From: Streptococcus oralis
Lineage (GTDB): Bacteria > Bacillota > Bacilli > Lactobacillales > Streptococcaceae
Direction: 5' to 3'
Length of the DNA: 64,000 nt
NCBI RefSeq assembly: GCF_003943415.1
Contig: NZ_RJPK01000002.1
Span: 186,001 to 250,000 of the forward strand
The notes under the pieces are model-generated. The model worked only from the letters and a program-made list of their open reading frames with translations. It did no database searches and was not told the DNA's origin. The translations under genes were made by a program, and so were the position numbers. Positions 27,977 through 36,931 of this stretch are shown here, piece by piece; position 1 is the first letter of the stretch; every line of letters starts with the position of its first letter.

Positions 27977-28117
27977 TTATTTTTTCTTGTTCTTGTTTAA
28001 AAACTGTTCTCTGAGGTTGAGCAAGCGTTCTTTTTTACCTGTTCCACCTTTAGAGTGTTTCTCGTGATAACGGGTCACTTGAGCGCGTCCCTTATCATCT
28101 AATTGGTATTTCCCCAT
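27977..28117 (-). CDS. small basic protein, 46 aa
   Basis: ATG 28117 to TAA 27977 encodes MGKYQLDDKGRAQVTRYHEK and ends NLREQFLNKNKKK. AAGGA lies upstream, and the gene starts 11 bases after the nrdD stop. A homologous small gene sits at the same place in pneumococcus (from memory). It is highly charged with no hydrophobic segment, so it may bind nucleic acid or protein; function unknown. The duplicate copy is fused to a GNAT gene. Confidence 0.7.
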   Translation of the reverse strand: MGKYQLDDKGRAQVTRYHEKHSKGGTGKKERLLNLREQFLNKNKKK

Positions 28118-28128
28118 CCCATTTCCTT

Positions 28129-30336
28129 CTAATTTGTTACTTCATGTCCGGCTGTTTTAATGGTTGAACCGTTCATGTGTTTGACACGCGCAGCAATTTC
28201 CTTGTGGCGTCCATTGACCATCGGACGCGCTTGCGGATTTCCCAGATAACCACACGTACGTTTGACAACGTCTACTGTTTTAGGGTCGCTATTACCACAG
28301 TTTGGACAAGCAAAGCCTCTTTCAGTTGGTTCAAAATCTCCTTCAAAGTCACACTTGTAGCAACGATCAATCGGAGTATTGGTTCCTAGATAGCCAACTC
28401 GGTCATAGGCATAGTCCCAAACAGCTTCCAGGGCTTTTGGATTTTGTTGAAGAACTGGATACTCACAATAATGAATGAAACCACCTGACGCACCTGCTTC
28501 TGGATAAACTTTTTCAAAGTCTAATTTTTCAAACGGTGTTGGATTTTTCCGGACATCATAGTGGAAAGAGTTGGTGTAGTATTCCTTGTCCGTGATGTCA
28601 GGAATAGAGCCAAACTTCTCTGTATCCAAGCGACAGAAGCGGTCTGTCAGACTTTCAGACGGTGTGGAGTAGATAGAGAAATGGTAACCATATTGGTCAG
28701 ACCACTCTTCCACACGACGTTTCATATCGCGAATGATATCCAGTGTGAATTCCTTGGCTTCAGGATTGCTTTCCCAGCTGTTTCCAAAGAAGACTGTAGC
28801 CACTTCATACAAACCGATGTAGCCCAGCGAAACTGTCGCACGGCGATTCTTAAAGAGTTGGTCAACACTTTCTTCTTTTCCAAGACGGCGACCGAAGGCT
28901 CCGTACTGATAGAGGATAGGGGCATTCGCTGGTGTTGCTTCCTTGGTTCTTTCCACACGGTAAACCAAGGCATCTTCCGCGATATTCATCCGCTCATTGA
29001 AGATTTCCCAAAACTTATTCAGATCCCCTTCAGACTCGAGGGCGATACGAGGCAGATTGACTGTCACAACACCTAGATTCATTCGGCCTGAGTTGACCTC
29101 GACGCCATTCTCATCTTTCCATCCTTGAAGGAAGGAACGACAACCCATCGGAACCTTGAAAGAACCTGTCAGCTCGATAATCTTATCATAGGATAAGACA
29201 TCTGGGTACATCCGCTTGGTTGCACACTCAAGAGCCAACTGTTTGATGTCGTAGTTAGGTGAACCTTCTTCTAAGTTGAGTCCTCTTTTCAGCGTGAAGA
29301 TGAGTTTAGGGAAGATAGCTGTTCGATGTTCTGAACCAAGTCCCTTGATACGAATAGTCAAGATAGCCTTTTGAATTTCACGCTCAAAACGATTGGTTCC
29401 CAGACCAAAACCTAGCGAAGTAAAAGGTGTTTGTCCATTTGAAGTGAAGAGGGTGTTGATTTCATACTCGAGAGATTGCATGGCATCGTAGATGTCCTTT
29501 TGCGTTTTCTTCCATGCGTAATCTTCCCGTTTTTCAGGCAAGACCCACTCTTCCGCATCCTTGAGGTGTTTTTGATAATTCTTCTCCGCATAAGGTGCCA
29601 AGACTTCATCGATACGGTCAGCTGAACAGCCCCCGTACTGGCTAGAAGCAACGTTAGCAATGATTTGCGAAATCTGAGCGGTTGCAGTTTGAATAGACTT
29701 GGGACTCTCTACCTCCGCATTTCCAATCTTAAAACCATTTTCTAACATACCCTTGAAATCAATCAAACAGCAGTTGGTCATCGGTGTGTAGGGGCTATAG
29801 TCCAAATCATGATAGTGGATATCCCCCTTTTGGTGAGCATTGGCTACGTGCTTAGGAAGCATTTGCAGTCCGATTGATTTCCCAACAATCCCTGCTGTCA
29901 AATCACGCTGAGTATTAAAGACATCACTGTCTTTATTGGCATTTTCATTGACAACCGCCTGATCTTTATTGAGAAGTTTATGGATACTAAAGTTGATATC
30001 TGTCGCTTTTGAGCGCTCAAAATCCCTTTGTGTCCGATAAGTGATATACTCCTCAGCCAGCGCATATTCTTTAGCTTCAAGGAGTTCATGCTCTACGATA
30101 TTCTGAATCTCGTAAATCTTGACACCTTGAGGGAAACGACTATGAATTTCCGCAACAATACGCTCAAGCAGGCCATTTAGACGTTTTTCAACCAAGGGTG
30201 TCACATCCATGACTTTGTCAGCCGCCTTGTGGAGAGCTTTGTCAATCTTGTCTATATCAAACACTACACGTCTACCATCTCGTTTTTCAACGAACAAAGT
30301 GGGAACGGTTGCAAGGTTTTCTTCTAATACAATCAT
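28129..30336 (-). CDS. nrdD: anaerobic ribonucleoside-triphosphate reductase (class III)
   Basis: The 735-aa product begins with an ATP-cone (VEKRDGRRVVFDIDKIDKAL), followed by the catalytic barrel. The C-terminal zinc site is CYKC ... CPNC, and the glycyl radical loop is RTCGYLGNPQARP. It reduces nucleotides to deoxynucleotides without oxygen, activated by NrdG. It heads the operon with the small gene, GNAT genes, nrdG and the kinase. The promoter is TGGTATAAT near 30370 with NrdR-like boxes, so repression by NrdR-ATP/dATP is expected. Confidence 0.97.
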   Translation of the reverse strand: MIVLEENLATVPTLFVEKRDGRRVVFDIDKIDKALHKAADKVMDVTPLVEKRLNGLLERIVAEIHSRFPQGVKIYEIQNIVEHELLEAKEYALAEEYITYRTQRDFERSKATDINFSIHKLLNKDQAVVNENANKDSDVFNTQRDLTAGIVGKSIGLQMLPKHVANAHQKGDIHYHDLDYSPYTPMTNCCLIDFKGMLENGFKIGNAEVESPKSIQTATAQISQIIANVASSQYGGCSADRIDEVLAPYAEKNYQKHLKDAEEWVLPEKREDYAWKKTQKDIYDAMQSLEYEINTLFTSNGQTPFTSLGFGLGTNRFEREIQKAILTIRIKGLGSEHRTAIFPKLIFTLKRGLNLEEGSPNYDIKQLALECATKRMYPDVLSYDKIIELTGSFKVPMGCRSFLQGWKDENGVEVNSGRMNLGVVTVNLPRIALESEGDLNKFWEIFNERMNIAEDALVYRVERTKEATPANAPILYQYGAFGRRLGKEESVDQLFKNRRATVSLGYIGLYEVATVFFGNSWESNPEAKEFTLDIIRDMKRRVEEWSDQYGYHFSIYSTPSESLTDRFCRLDTEKFGSIPDITDKEYYTNSFHYDVRKNPTPFEKLDFEKVYPEAGASGGFIHYCEYPVLQQNPKALEAVWDYAYDRVGYLGTNTPIDRCYKCDFEGDFEPTERGFACPNCGNSDPKTVDVVKRTCGYLGNPQARPMVNGRHKEIAARVKHMNGSTIKTAGHEVTN

Positions 30337-30366
30337 ATCCAGGCTCTTTTCTATTTTTCTTCTTAA

Positions 30367-30446
30367 GTGATATTATACCACTCTAAAAAGAAAAATCAAT
30401 ATCTTGTGTTGAAAATTCTAAAATTTTTAAAAATACACAAGATATT
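30367..30446 (-). promoter_or_regulatory. nrdD promoter with paired NrdR-like boxes
   Basis: Two 16-base sites, ACACAAGATATTGATT and its mirror AATCAATATCTTGTGT, lie at 30394-30409 and 30435-30450. Each matches 13 of 16 positions of the NrdR box ACACWATATATWGTGT. The 41-base offset is close to four helical turns. A -35-like TTGATT is part of the box nearer nrdD, and TGGTATAAT follows about 16 bases later. NrdR binding would block the promoter. Confidence 0.6.
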
Positions 30447-30450
30447 GATT
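30394..30450 (-). terminator. inverted repeat behind ccs4, possible terminator sharing NrdR boxes
   Basis: The two 15-16 base arms listed for the NrdR boxes are perfect inverted copies starting 3 bases after the ccs4 stop, and the second arm is followed by TTTTTCTTTTT. As RNA this makes a long hairpin with a 26-base loop and a U-rich tail, so it may end ccs4 transcription as well as serve as an operator pair. Confidence 0.45.
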
Positions 30451-30452
30451 TG

Positions 30453-32009
30453 TTATTTAGATTTATAAAGCTTGAATTCCTTACTATCCGTCTGAACAAG
30501 CTCGTATTTTTCACTAAGTAGGCTCTCTACATCCGACCACAAGGCAACCTTTTGATTGACCAAAATCATCTTCGGTTGATTTTCTTTCAAGTCATTGACT
30601 AGTTTCGTTTTATTCTCGTCGCTTGCAGTATAGAGTGTTGGTGTCACTAGAGAGCTTGGTGCCAAGCGTTCACTTGCGCGGTAGAAATCTGGCCGATTAT
30701 CCCAAGCATAGACACGATCCTCGGAACTCGTTTGCTGTTTGACCAAGCTAGCAAGCTGCTCACGTTCCTGATAAGTACTTGGATGCGAAATATAGCGACT
30801 CAAAACAGGTAGGAAAAGTAAATAGACTATCGCAACTAATGGTAGATAGAAATTTCCCTTGAGGTAGCGACCAAAGAGTGATGAAGAGCGGACTCTTCGT
30901 CTACTACGACTGATGCGTTCAGGATTCCCTTCTTTGATGTTGGTTAACAATAACAATGTCAGAAAGGGCAAAATCGCTGCCAAACGTGAGCCATGCAAAG
31001 GTTCCTTTGAAAGAATTAACAGAGCAAGAGTCACCAGTAAACCTAAACTAGCGCCTATTGAGATAGCAAATTGTTTGGCTGACTTGGTCTGAAACAATCC
31101 TGAAAAGATTACTGTCAGAATCCCAACACCGATGGATAGCAAGCCATAGAAAGCAGCATTCTCCATAAGATTGGCATTTGAAAATAGGCTAAGTGTATCT
31201 ATTGGATACAAGGTATGGCTGATCGCATCACCAAATGTTCCTGTTAAGACTGTATAATAGCCAATTGGATAAAAAAGGAGAGAAAATCCTAGAGCTGATG
31301 CGAAAAATTGATACAATCCATGAGCAAATCGATGCTGGGCAATATTAAATCCAAACAAACTCAAGGCAAGTGTGGCTGCAAACAAAGCTGTGGGAATAGG
31401 TGATAGGAAGAAAGCTAATGCTAAACTCATCCCAACTCGCAAGAAACCTTTATCGTTACTTGGATCATCCAGATAGTCAGCCACTAGGCTAAAACTATAA
31501 AATAGAAAAGGCAAGGCCACAGCAACTGCATAGCTACCACCAAATCCCAGACTGCCCACAAGCAGATAGAAAACCAACAAAAGCTGTCTAGCCTGCTCTC
31601 CCTGACCTGTCAAGGTATCTGCGGATTTAAATAGAAAAACACCAGCTCCGAACAAGGCCAACCACTCCACCAAAGCAAAAAGAATACTCCCTTGAGAGAG
31701 ATAGATTAGTACGTAATAAAGCAGTCCATTTGAACCATAATAATCCGTGTAAATCTGCCCACTCTGATGTAGCGCCCAACCAGTATAAAGATCTTGCATC
31801 TGTTGGGGGCTCACCAAACCAAAGATCAGAGGCAACATTACAGAAACAGCTGTAGCAGCCAGACTCCAAATTGCCATACTAAAAAATGGAAGCGGAGTTC
31901 GTTTCTTCTTACCTCGCTCCAGTCCAAATTCAGACTCTTGATCCAGCCGTTCCCGATACTGGTATCGAAATTCTTCTAGCTGTTCGTCTTTTTCCTCGTA
32001 TACGTTCAT
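30453..32009 (-). CDS. ccs4: competence-induced membrane protein Ccs4-like
   Basis: The 518-aa product has a charged cytoplasmic N-terminus (about 1-40), then about 10-11 hydrophobic helices, and a soluble C-terminal domain (about 415-518). The overall plan resembles GT-C glycosyltransferases, but the catalytic acidic loop is not convincing. It matches my memory of pneumococcal competence-induced protein Ccs4 beside nrdD. It is 35 bases after the 47-aa gene that follows the SigX box, so it is probably a late competence gene. Its role in transformation is unknown. Confidence 0.75.
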   Translation of the reverse strand: MNVYEEKDEQLEEFRYQYRERLDQESEFGLERGKKKRTPLPFFSMAIWSLAATAVSVMLPLIFGLVSPQQMQDLYTGWALHQSGQIYTDYYGSNGLLYYVLIYLSQGSILFALVEWLALFGAGVFLFKSADTLTGQGEQARQLLLVFYLLVGSLGFGGSYAVAVALPFLFYSFSLVADYLDDPSNDKGFLRVGMSLALAFFLSPIPTALFAATLALSLFGFNIAQHRFAHGLYQFFASALGFSLLFYPIGYYTVLTGTFGDAISHTLYPIDTLSLFSNANLMENAAFYGLLSIGVGILTVIFSGLFQTKSAKQFAISIGASLGLLVTLALLILSKEPLHGSRLAAILPFLTLLLLTNIKEGNPERISRSRRRVRSSSLFGRYLKGNFYLPLVAIVYLLFLPVLSRYISHPSTYQEREQLASLVKQQTSSEDRVYAWDNRPDFYRASERLAPSSLVTPTLYTASDENKTKLVNDLKENQPKMILVNQKVALWSDVESLLSEKYELVQTDSKEFKLYKSK

Positions 32010-32044
32010 TCAATTTCTCCTCTAAGTTTATCTGTTTTAGTATA

Positions 32045-32188
32045 TCAAAATCTTACAGGAATGTCAGCTAGGGATTGATATTTCCTTAACTTCTTATCTA
32101 GCTCAGCATAGCGTTCAATCTCTCGAAAACGGTGTAAACTGCTTGTTTGAAACTCTAGGATAAAATCATATTCTTCTTGATTTAGCAT
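32045..32188 (-). CDS. small competence-induced protein, 47 aa
   Basis: ATG 32188, with AGGAGG 6 bases upstream, encodes MLNQEEYDFILEFQTSSLHR and ends LRKYQSLADIPVRF. The start begins only 19 bases after a TACGAATA SigX box. It is helical, charged and without membrane segments. It is the first gene of the unit with ccs4 and, from memory, has a counterpart in pneumococcus. Function unknown. Confidence 0.7.
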   Translation of the reverse strand: MLNQEEYDFILEFQTSSLHRFREIERYAELDKKLRKYQSLADIPVRF

Positions 32189-32207
32189 TTTCATCCTCCT
32201 GCTTATC

Positions 32208-32215
32208 TATTCGTA
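32208..32215 (-). promoter_or_regulatory. SigX (ComX) cin-box / combox TACGAATA
   Basis: An exact TACGAATA on the minus strand lies 19 bases before the ATG of the 47-aa gene. This is the consensus recognised by RNA polymerase carrying the competence sigma factor SigX, acting at the -10 position. It predicts transcription of the 47-aa gene and ccs4 only during competence. Confidence 0.8.
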
Positions 32216-32222
32216 AGAAGAC

Positions 32223-32250
32223 AAAAAAGATCCAGCCTTGGGCTAGATCT
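32223..32250 (-). terminator. cls terminator
   Basis: The minus strand has AGATCTAGCC-CAAG-GCTGGATCT (one G-T pair) and then TTTTTT, 11 bases after the cls stop. The stem ends just before the cin-box, insulating the competence promoter from cls transcription. Confidence 0.8.
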
Positions 32251-32260
32251 TGGTGGATAG

Positions 32261-33793
32261 TTAGAGCATGGGCGCAAACAACTGGACAATTTCCTTGATT
32301 AAGCTTTGGTACCAGCTTGTTTTGATCGTGTGGGGATAGATTTCTCGAGAAACTTTAAAAATCTTCTCGAAGTCCCTCTTAATATCTATGATGGACTGCG
32401 TTCTATAAAGTAAGACGGCATTTTCATAGTGGTGGAGCAAGCTACGATAGTCAAAATTGATGGTCCCCACAGTAGCCGCTTCTCCATCGACCAGCATTTG
32501 CTTGCTATGAAGAAATCCGGGACTATACTCGTAAATGCGAACACCTGCAGATAGCAAGTCTGGATAGGCTCCGCGAGTAACCAATTGGATGACCTTCTTA
32601 TCTGGGATATACGGCGTCACAATTCGCACATCTACCCCTCTCAATGCTGCATTTTTGATACTTTCGGTCAGATCATAGTCAGCAATCAGATAGGGAGTCG
32701 TGATATAGACATAGTCTGTAGCTTGATTGATAAGGTTTTGATAGACCGTTTTTCCAACTTGAGCTCGGTAGATGGGTTTTGGTCCACTACTATAGGGAAT
32801 ACAGAGCCCCATCCCATCTCTAGGTTGATTTTCGAGATGGTATTGATCAAAGTCACTAATTTCCCCACGGTTGATATACCAGGTTGATAAAAAGAGTCTA
32901 GTAAAAGCCTTGACTGCCGGTCCATCCAGACGAATACCGCTATCCTTCCAATAGCCAAAGCGTTCGATATGGTTGATATACTCATCCGCCAGATTAACAC
33001 CACCTGTATAAGCAATCTGCCCATCAATAATCATGATTTTACGGTGGTCACGGTTGTTATAAGCAACGGTCAAACGTGGAATCACCTTGTTAAATTTATG
33101 GGCTTCAATCTCTCGACCACGAAGCTGGATAGTATAATCTCCAGGCAGAGTAGCCATACAACCAATGTCATCATAGAGGAGTTTGACTTCTATTCCTTGA
33201 GCTACCTTTTCTTCCAAAATCTCTAAAATGCTGTTCCACATCAAGCCTTCTTCGATGATATAGTATTCGAGAAAGATAAATTTCTCAGCTTTCTTGAGGT
33301 CCTCTAGCATCTGATGCCACATGCTTTCACCAGAGGCAAAAAATTGTGTGTCCGTTCGATCATAGACATCTGCGTTCGTATCCATACTGAGGAGGGATTT
33401 GATGACTCCGTAAGCCGACTTATCTTGTTCTTTTAACTCCAAACGGAGGGCTCTGCTATTATCCTCTCGGTCAACCATTGACTGGAGCTGCTTTAGCTGT
33501 TTCATTTCTTTTTTCGATAAACGGCGTTCTCCAAACATGATATAGAGCAAGGGGCCAAATACTGGCACAAAGGCTACTAACAGCCAAGTCACCTTGCTTT
33601 CTGGATTCATGGATCGATTAACAATCGATACAATGGTCGCCATACTCATCAAAATAACTAGAATAATCCAGAGAATCGGAGCCATCTGCCCTAGATAGAG
33701 AAATAAACCAAAGATGATAAACAACTCCGCCAACATGATGGTAATACTAAAGCCATACTTGGACATGAGTAGCTGCATTTTTCTAGCTGTCAT
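32261..33793 (-). CDS. cls: cardiolipin synthase
   Basis: The 510-aa product has two N-terminal membrane helices (about 15-60) and two phospholipase D HxKxxxxD motifs, at His250 (HRKIMIID) and His429 (HSKQMLVD). It joins two phosphatidylglycerol molecules to cardiolipin and glycerol at the membrane. A TATACT promoter lies near 33853-33858. Being single-copy here and next to a putative lipid-type cluster is suggestive, but it is a separate transcription unit with its own terminator. Confidence 0.92.
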   Translation of the reverse strand: MTARKMQLLMSKYGFSITIMLAELFIIFGLFLYLGQMAPILWIILVILMSMATIVSIVNRSMNPESKVTWLLVAFVPVFGPLLYIMFGERRLSKKEMKQLKQLQSMVDREDNSRALRLELKEQDKSAYGVIKSLLSMDTNADVYDRTDTQFFASGESMWHQMLEDLKKAEKFIFLEYYIIEEGLMWNSILEILEEKVAQGIEVKLLYDDIGCMATLPGDYTIQLRGREIEAHKFNKVIPRLTVAYNNRDHRKIMIIDGQIAYTGGVNLADEYINHIERFGYWKDSGIRLDGPAVKAFTRLFLSTWYINRGEISDFDQYHLENQPRDGMGLCIPYSSGPKPIYRAQVGKTVYQNLINQATDYVYITTPYLIADYDLTESIKNAALRGVDVRIVTPYIPDKKVIQLVTRGAYPDLLSAGVRIYEYSPGFLHSKQMLVDGEAATVGTINFDYRSLLHHYENAVLLYRTQSIIDIKRDFEKIFKVSREIYPHTIKTSWYQSLIKEIVQLFAPML

Positions 33794-33916
33794 ACATCCC
33801 CTTCCTTTTCTAACATTCTCCCTCGCCGCTTGATAAACTAATCTTTCTACTAGTATACCTCAGTTCAGGGGGAGATGGCAACCTTTTACTCTTGCCCTTC
33901 CATTTTCAGATGCGTA

Positions 33917-34861
33917 TTAGAGTTTGAGAGCCAACATATTGACCGTCATACCAGCAGCAGTTCCCATAAGGTAGACGATATCTCCTTCTTTAACCAATCC
34001 ATGGTCCAATGAATAGGCCAAGCCAAATGGCACAGAGACTGACACCATATTTCCATAGTCCGTGACGAGATTGAGGTATTGATTCTCAGCTACACCTAGC
34101 TTTTCCATAACCAAAGGAAGGGCGCGACTAGCTTGATGAGGAATGATATAGTCCACATCTCCCAAGGCTAGCTGTGTCTTTTCTTGAAACTCTTCAAACA
34201 TGACTGGGATTTTACGAGCTGACAAGAGGAGGATTTTCTTTCCCTTCATATCAAACATATAGTTGGTTTTCGTCGCTTCAGAGTACTCTTTTGGTTGAAA
34301 AGAAGTCAGACCTCCACGAATTTCCGTATCGTGAGCTCCTTCTGACCAAGTACGTTGGAGACTAGCAATGACCCCTTTTTCCTGATGGCTTTTTTGGAAA
34401 ATAAAAGCTGCTGCCCCGTCACTAAAGAGTTCAAAACTTTCTTTTTGCTTGGGATTGAGCCCTAAACTACCAACCTCACTGGATACAATCAGGACACGAC
34501 CGTATTCGCCTGCCTCAATCAAGTGGGACATGATCGATAGAGCAGAAATAAAGCTAGTACAGGTCGTATTGATGTCCATAGCTGGGATTGAGTGTCCTTT
34601 TGCCACGCGCTCATGAATCAAGGCAGCCGTACAAGGAATAGGCTGAACACCAACTGCACTAGCTGATACAAGGCAATCGATATCTTTAATATCCAAATTT
34701 GCATGTTCAAGTGCACGCTGGATAGCTGCTTCTGCCAAATCTAGTTGGGTTTCTTCATTTTCAACTACACGATAACGGGTTTGGTCTTTGAATTGGACGG
34801 TATGCTTTGGAAGGCAAACACCATAACCTGCGACTTCTACATGTCTTGTTACTTCTGTCAT
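33917..34861 (-). CDS. FabH/OleA-like 3-oxoacyl-ACP synthase III family enzyme
   Basis: ATG 34861 with AAAGGA upstream gives 314 aa (MTEVTRHVEVAGYGVCLPKH). A second start at 34879 overlaps the upstream stop as ATGA. The catalytic triad is visible: Cys101 in TTCTSF, His242 in IIPHQAS and Asn271 in DYGNMVS. It is a condensing enzyme that could join acyl thioesters. It differs from the housekeeping FabH by context: it is the last gene of a five-gene cluster with an SDR, an adenylating enzyme, a metallo-hydrolase and a glycosyltransferase. The substrate is unknown; an OleA-like or starter-unit role is inferred. Confidence 0.8.
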   Translation of the reverse strand: MTEVTRHVEVAGYGVCLPKHTVQFKDQTRYRVVENEETQLDLAEAAIQRALEHANLDIKDIDCLVSASAVGVQPIPCTAALIHERVAKGHSIPAMDINTTCTSFISALSIMSHLIEAGEYGRVLIVSSEVGSLGLNPKQKESFELFSDGAAAFIFQKSHQEKGVIASLQRTWSEGAHDTEIRGGLTSFQPKEYSEATKTNYMFDMKGKKILLLSARKIPVMFEEFQEKTQLALGDVDYIIPHQASRALPLVMEKLGVAENQYLNLVTDYGNMVSVSVPFGLAYSLDHGLVKEGDIVYLMGTAAGMTVNMLALKL

Positions 34862-34875
34862 TGTCTTTTTTCCTT

Positions 34876-36138
34876 TCATAAACGTTGGATACGTTTGAGT
34901 TTACGGCTAGTATCCCAGTGATAATCTGAAAATTGGATTTGAGGAACTATGAACTCTTTTTGCTGGGCCAAGAGATAAAACTGTGCTAAAATTGCTGTCT
35001 CTACGTCCTCATCTCGTCGGCTTAGACAAACTTCTACTAATTTCTCGGAATGTTGCTTAACTTGGTAATCTCCCACATTCTCCACAAAGAGGATGCAACG
35101 TCTGATAAAGTCTGGATAGATGGTCACCTGTCCCCCATCCTGCCCTTCAAAGTAGAAAATATCATCAGAACGTCCTTCGACCTTGTCAATCCGTGTATAG
35201 CAGGAGCCACAGGGACAAGGCTCCGGATTTTCAACCAAGATATCATTGAGCTGGTAGCGATAAACAGGCTGACTGCTTCGTTTAAAGTCCGTAATCACTG
35301 GATAAAAACGGCGGTCATCTAGATACTGCTTTTCCACAAAGATAATGTCTTCGTTGAGATGCAGATTGCCAGCTGAGCAGGTGCAGGCTAGGAAACCTTC
35401 TGTCGCCTGATAAACTTGGTCAATGATGGATAGTGAAAAGGCTTCTGCGATCCGTCCCCTATCACTATCTTCCAAGATTTCCGCCACCGAAACGATTTTT
35501 TGTGGGTGAATGGCCAACTCTCCAGCTGTGAGGTGCTTGCTCAATTCAAGCAACATAGAGGCTGGTGCTACCACAATGGTCGGTTGGTAACTATTGAGAC
35601 GCCCGATATGCTCATCTGTATGTTTGAAAATATCAAAATACTCTAAACGAATGAGGGCCGTATTGATGGTCTGATAGAGTTCATTATCGGCTCTCAGGAA
35701 AAAGGCGATGCGGTGTCCAAAAAGTTGACCTTTGGGCAACATCTTTGCCAAGATAGCCGCCGCCCACATACTTCGCTCTTTCTCTGTTGTGATAAAGAGG
35801 CCCCGATGTCCAGATGTCCCTGAAGACAGACCGACTGCCACTTCGCCTTTAAGTTCAGTGAAATCACGGGTCTTCTCGCTTTCAATAGCCAAGGCCAAGG
35901 CTTCATCCCGATCCACTCCTTGGGTGTTGAGCTCATTGAAATGTTCCATCATAAAGGCCTTGTCCATATGGTCAAAGTCGCTAGGAACTCCATTTTTAAA
36001 ATAGGGCGACTCTCGCTCTAAAAAGTCCATATAGTTAGCTAATTGCACTTTCTGGTAGTTCTCTAAAGCCTCTCGAGATTTGAAGTTATAAAGCCAGCGA
36101 GTTTGGATAAAGGTTTTAAGAAAGGTTATTTTTTTCAT
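34876..36138 (-). CDS. F390 synthetase-like / PaaK-like adenylate-forming enzyme
   Basis: The 420-aa product has the AMP-binding loop LSSGTSGHRG near residue 105, YQATEGFLACTC in the core, and a Cys-rich NPEPCPCGSCYTRI segment before a C-terminal lobe. It resembles coenzyme F390 synthetase-related and phenylacetate-CoA ligase families. These activate carboxylic acids as AMP esters, usually to CoA thioesters. It likely supplies an activated acid to the ketosynthase encoded directly downstream with a 4-base overlap. Since streptococci lack F420, F390 formation itself is not expected. Confidence 0.75.
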   Translation of the reverse strand: MKKITFLKTFIQTRWLYNFKSREALENYQKVQLANYMDFLERESPYFKNGVPSDFDHMDKAFMMEHFNELNTQGVDRDEALALAIESEKTRDFTELKGEVAVGLSSGTSGHRGLFITTEKERSMWAAAILAKMLPKGQLFGHRIAFFLRADNELYQTINTALIRLEYFDIFKHTDEHIGRLNSYQPTIVVAPASMLLELSKHLTAGELAIHPQKIVSVAEILEDSDRGRIAEAFSLSIIDQVYQATEGFLACTCSAGNLHLNEDIIFVEKQYLDDRRFYPVITDFKRSSQPVYRYQLNDILVENPEPCPCGSCYTRIDKVEGRSDDIFYFEGQDGGQVTIYPDFIRRCILFVENVGDYQVKQHSEKLVEVCLSRRDEDVETAILAQFYLLAQQKEFIVPQIQFSDYHWDTSRKLKRIQRL

Positions 36139-36931
36139 ATAAGATTGACTCTATCCTTTCTACAGGATCATGGCTAACAACTACCTCGATACCGGCCTTT
36201 AAGACTTCCTCCAGAAACTCCGTCCCCTTGATATAGTCCACCTTGTTATCTTGAACCAAAGAAGGAAGCAGGTGCATCTGCTTGGTATAAGGTAAGAGGT
36301 CAATTCCCCAACAGAGGTCTGCTGCAATGAGGAGATTAAAGTCTGGAAGGTACAGACAGGCTTGCCCCCTAGCATGCCCGTCAACAGAAGCTACTAGGAT
36401 ACTGCCATCTCCGAAAAGATCACAAATCGGACGATAGGGAAATCCCGGGTGATGCTGGTCAGTTCTGATAATAGTTAGATTTTCTTCAAAAGAAGCTGGC
36501 AAAAACTCCTTGAAAATCAAGTCTTTCAAATTAGGTTTTTGGTAGACTTCATACACTTCTTTTGTCAAGATAAAGGTTGCATGAGGAAAGAAGCTAGCTC
36601 CTCCCAGATGATCTGGATGTAAATGAGATAGAAGGACATAGTTTATTTCTTCTGGTTTGATTCCCTTCGCTTTCAGTAAATGTGAAATCTGGTCCTTCTC
36701 CGTCATTTGAACAGGTGTTCCTAGACGATAAAAACCATAGCGAAGCTTCGTCTTAATATCATAGTGATAGCCAGTATCACATAGCAAATAGCCCTTGTCT
36801 CTGTGTTTGATAAGAAAAACACCTGCTGGAAAGGTCATCTTTTGATTCTTGACTCCCTTGAATAGCAAACCTGTATAGCTAGTACAGTAGCCTGCTGGGA
36901 AATAATCAATGCTTTCGATAATCTTGGACAT
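36116..36931 (-). CDS. metallo-beta-lactamase-fold hydrolase
   Basis: ATG 36931, with GAAGGGA upstream, gives 271 aa; a TTG at 36940 is too close to the ribosome site. The metal motif HLHPDH is in LLSHLHPDHLGG, with later ligands in VDGHARGQ, IAADL and VSHDP. This is the layout of lactonases, glyoxalase II and polyketide-releasing hydrolases. It overlaps the neighbouring genes at both ends (SDR and adenylating enzyme), so it belongs to the cluster. It may hydrolyse a thioester or lactone intermediate. The exact substrate is unknown. Confidence 0.8.
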   Translation of the reverse strand: MSKIIESIDYFPAGYCTSYTGLLFKGVKNQKMTFPAGVFLIKHRDKGYLLCDTGYHYDIKTKLRYGFYRLGTPVQMTEKDQISHLLKAKGIKPEEINYVLLSHLHPDHLGGASFFPHATFILTKEVYEVYQKPNLKDLIFKEFLPASFEENLTIIRTDQHHPGFPYRPICDLFGDGSILVASVDGHARGQACLYLPDFNLLIAADLCWGIDLLPYTKQMHLLPSLVQDNKVDYIKGTEFLEEVLKAGIEVVVSHDPVERIESILYEKNNLS

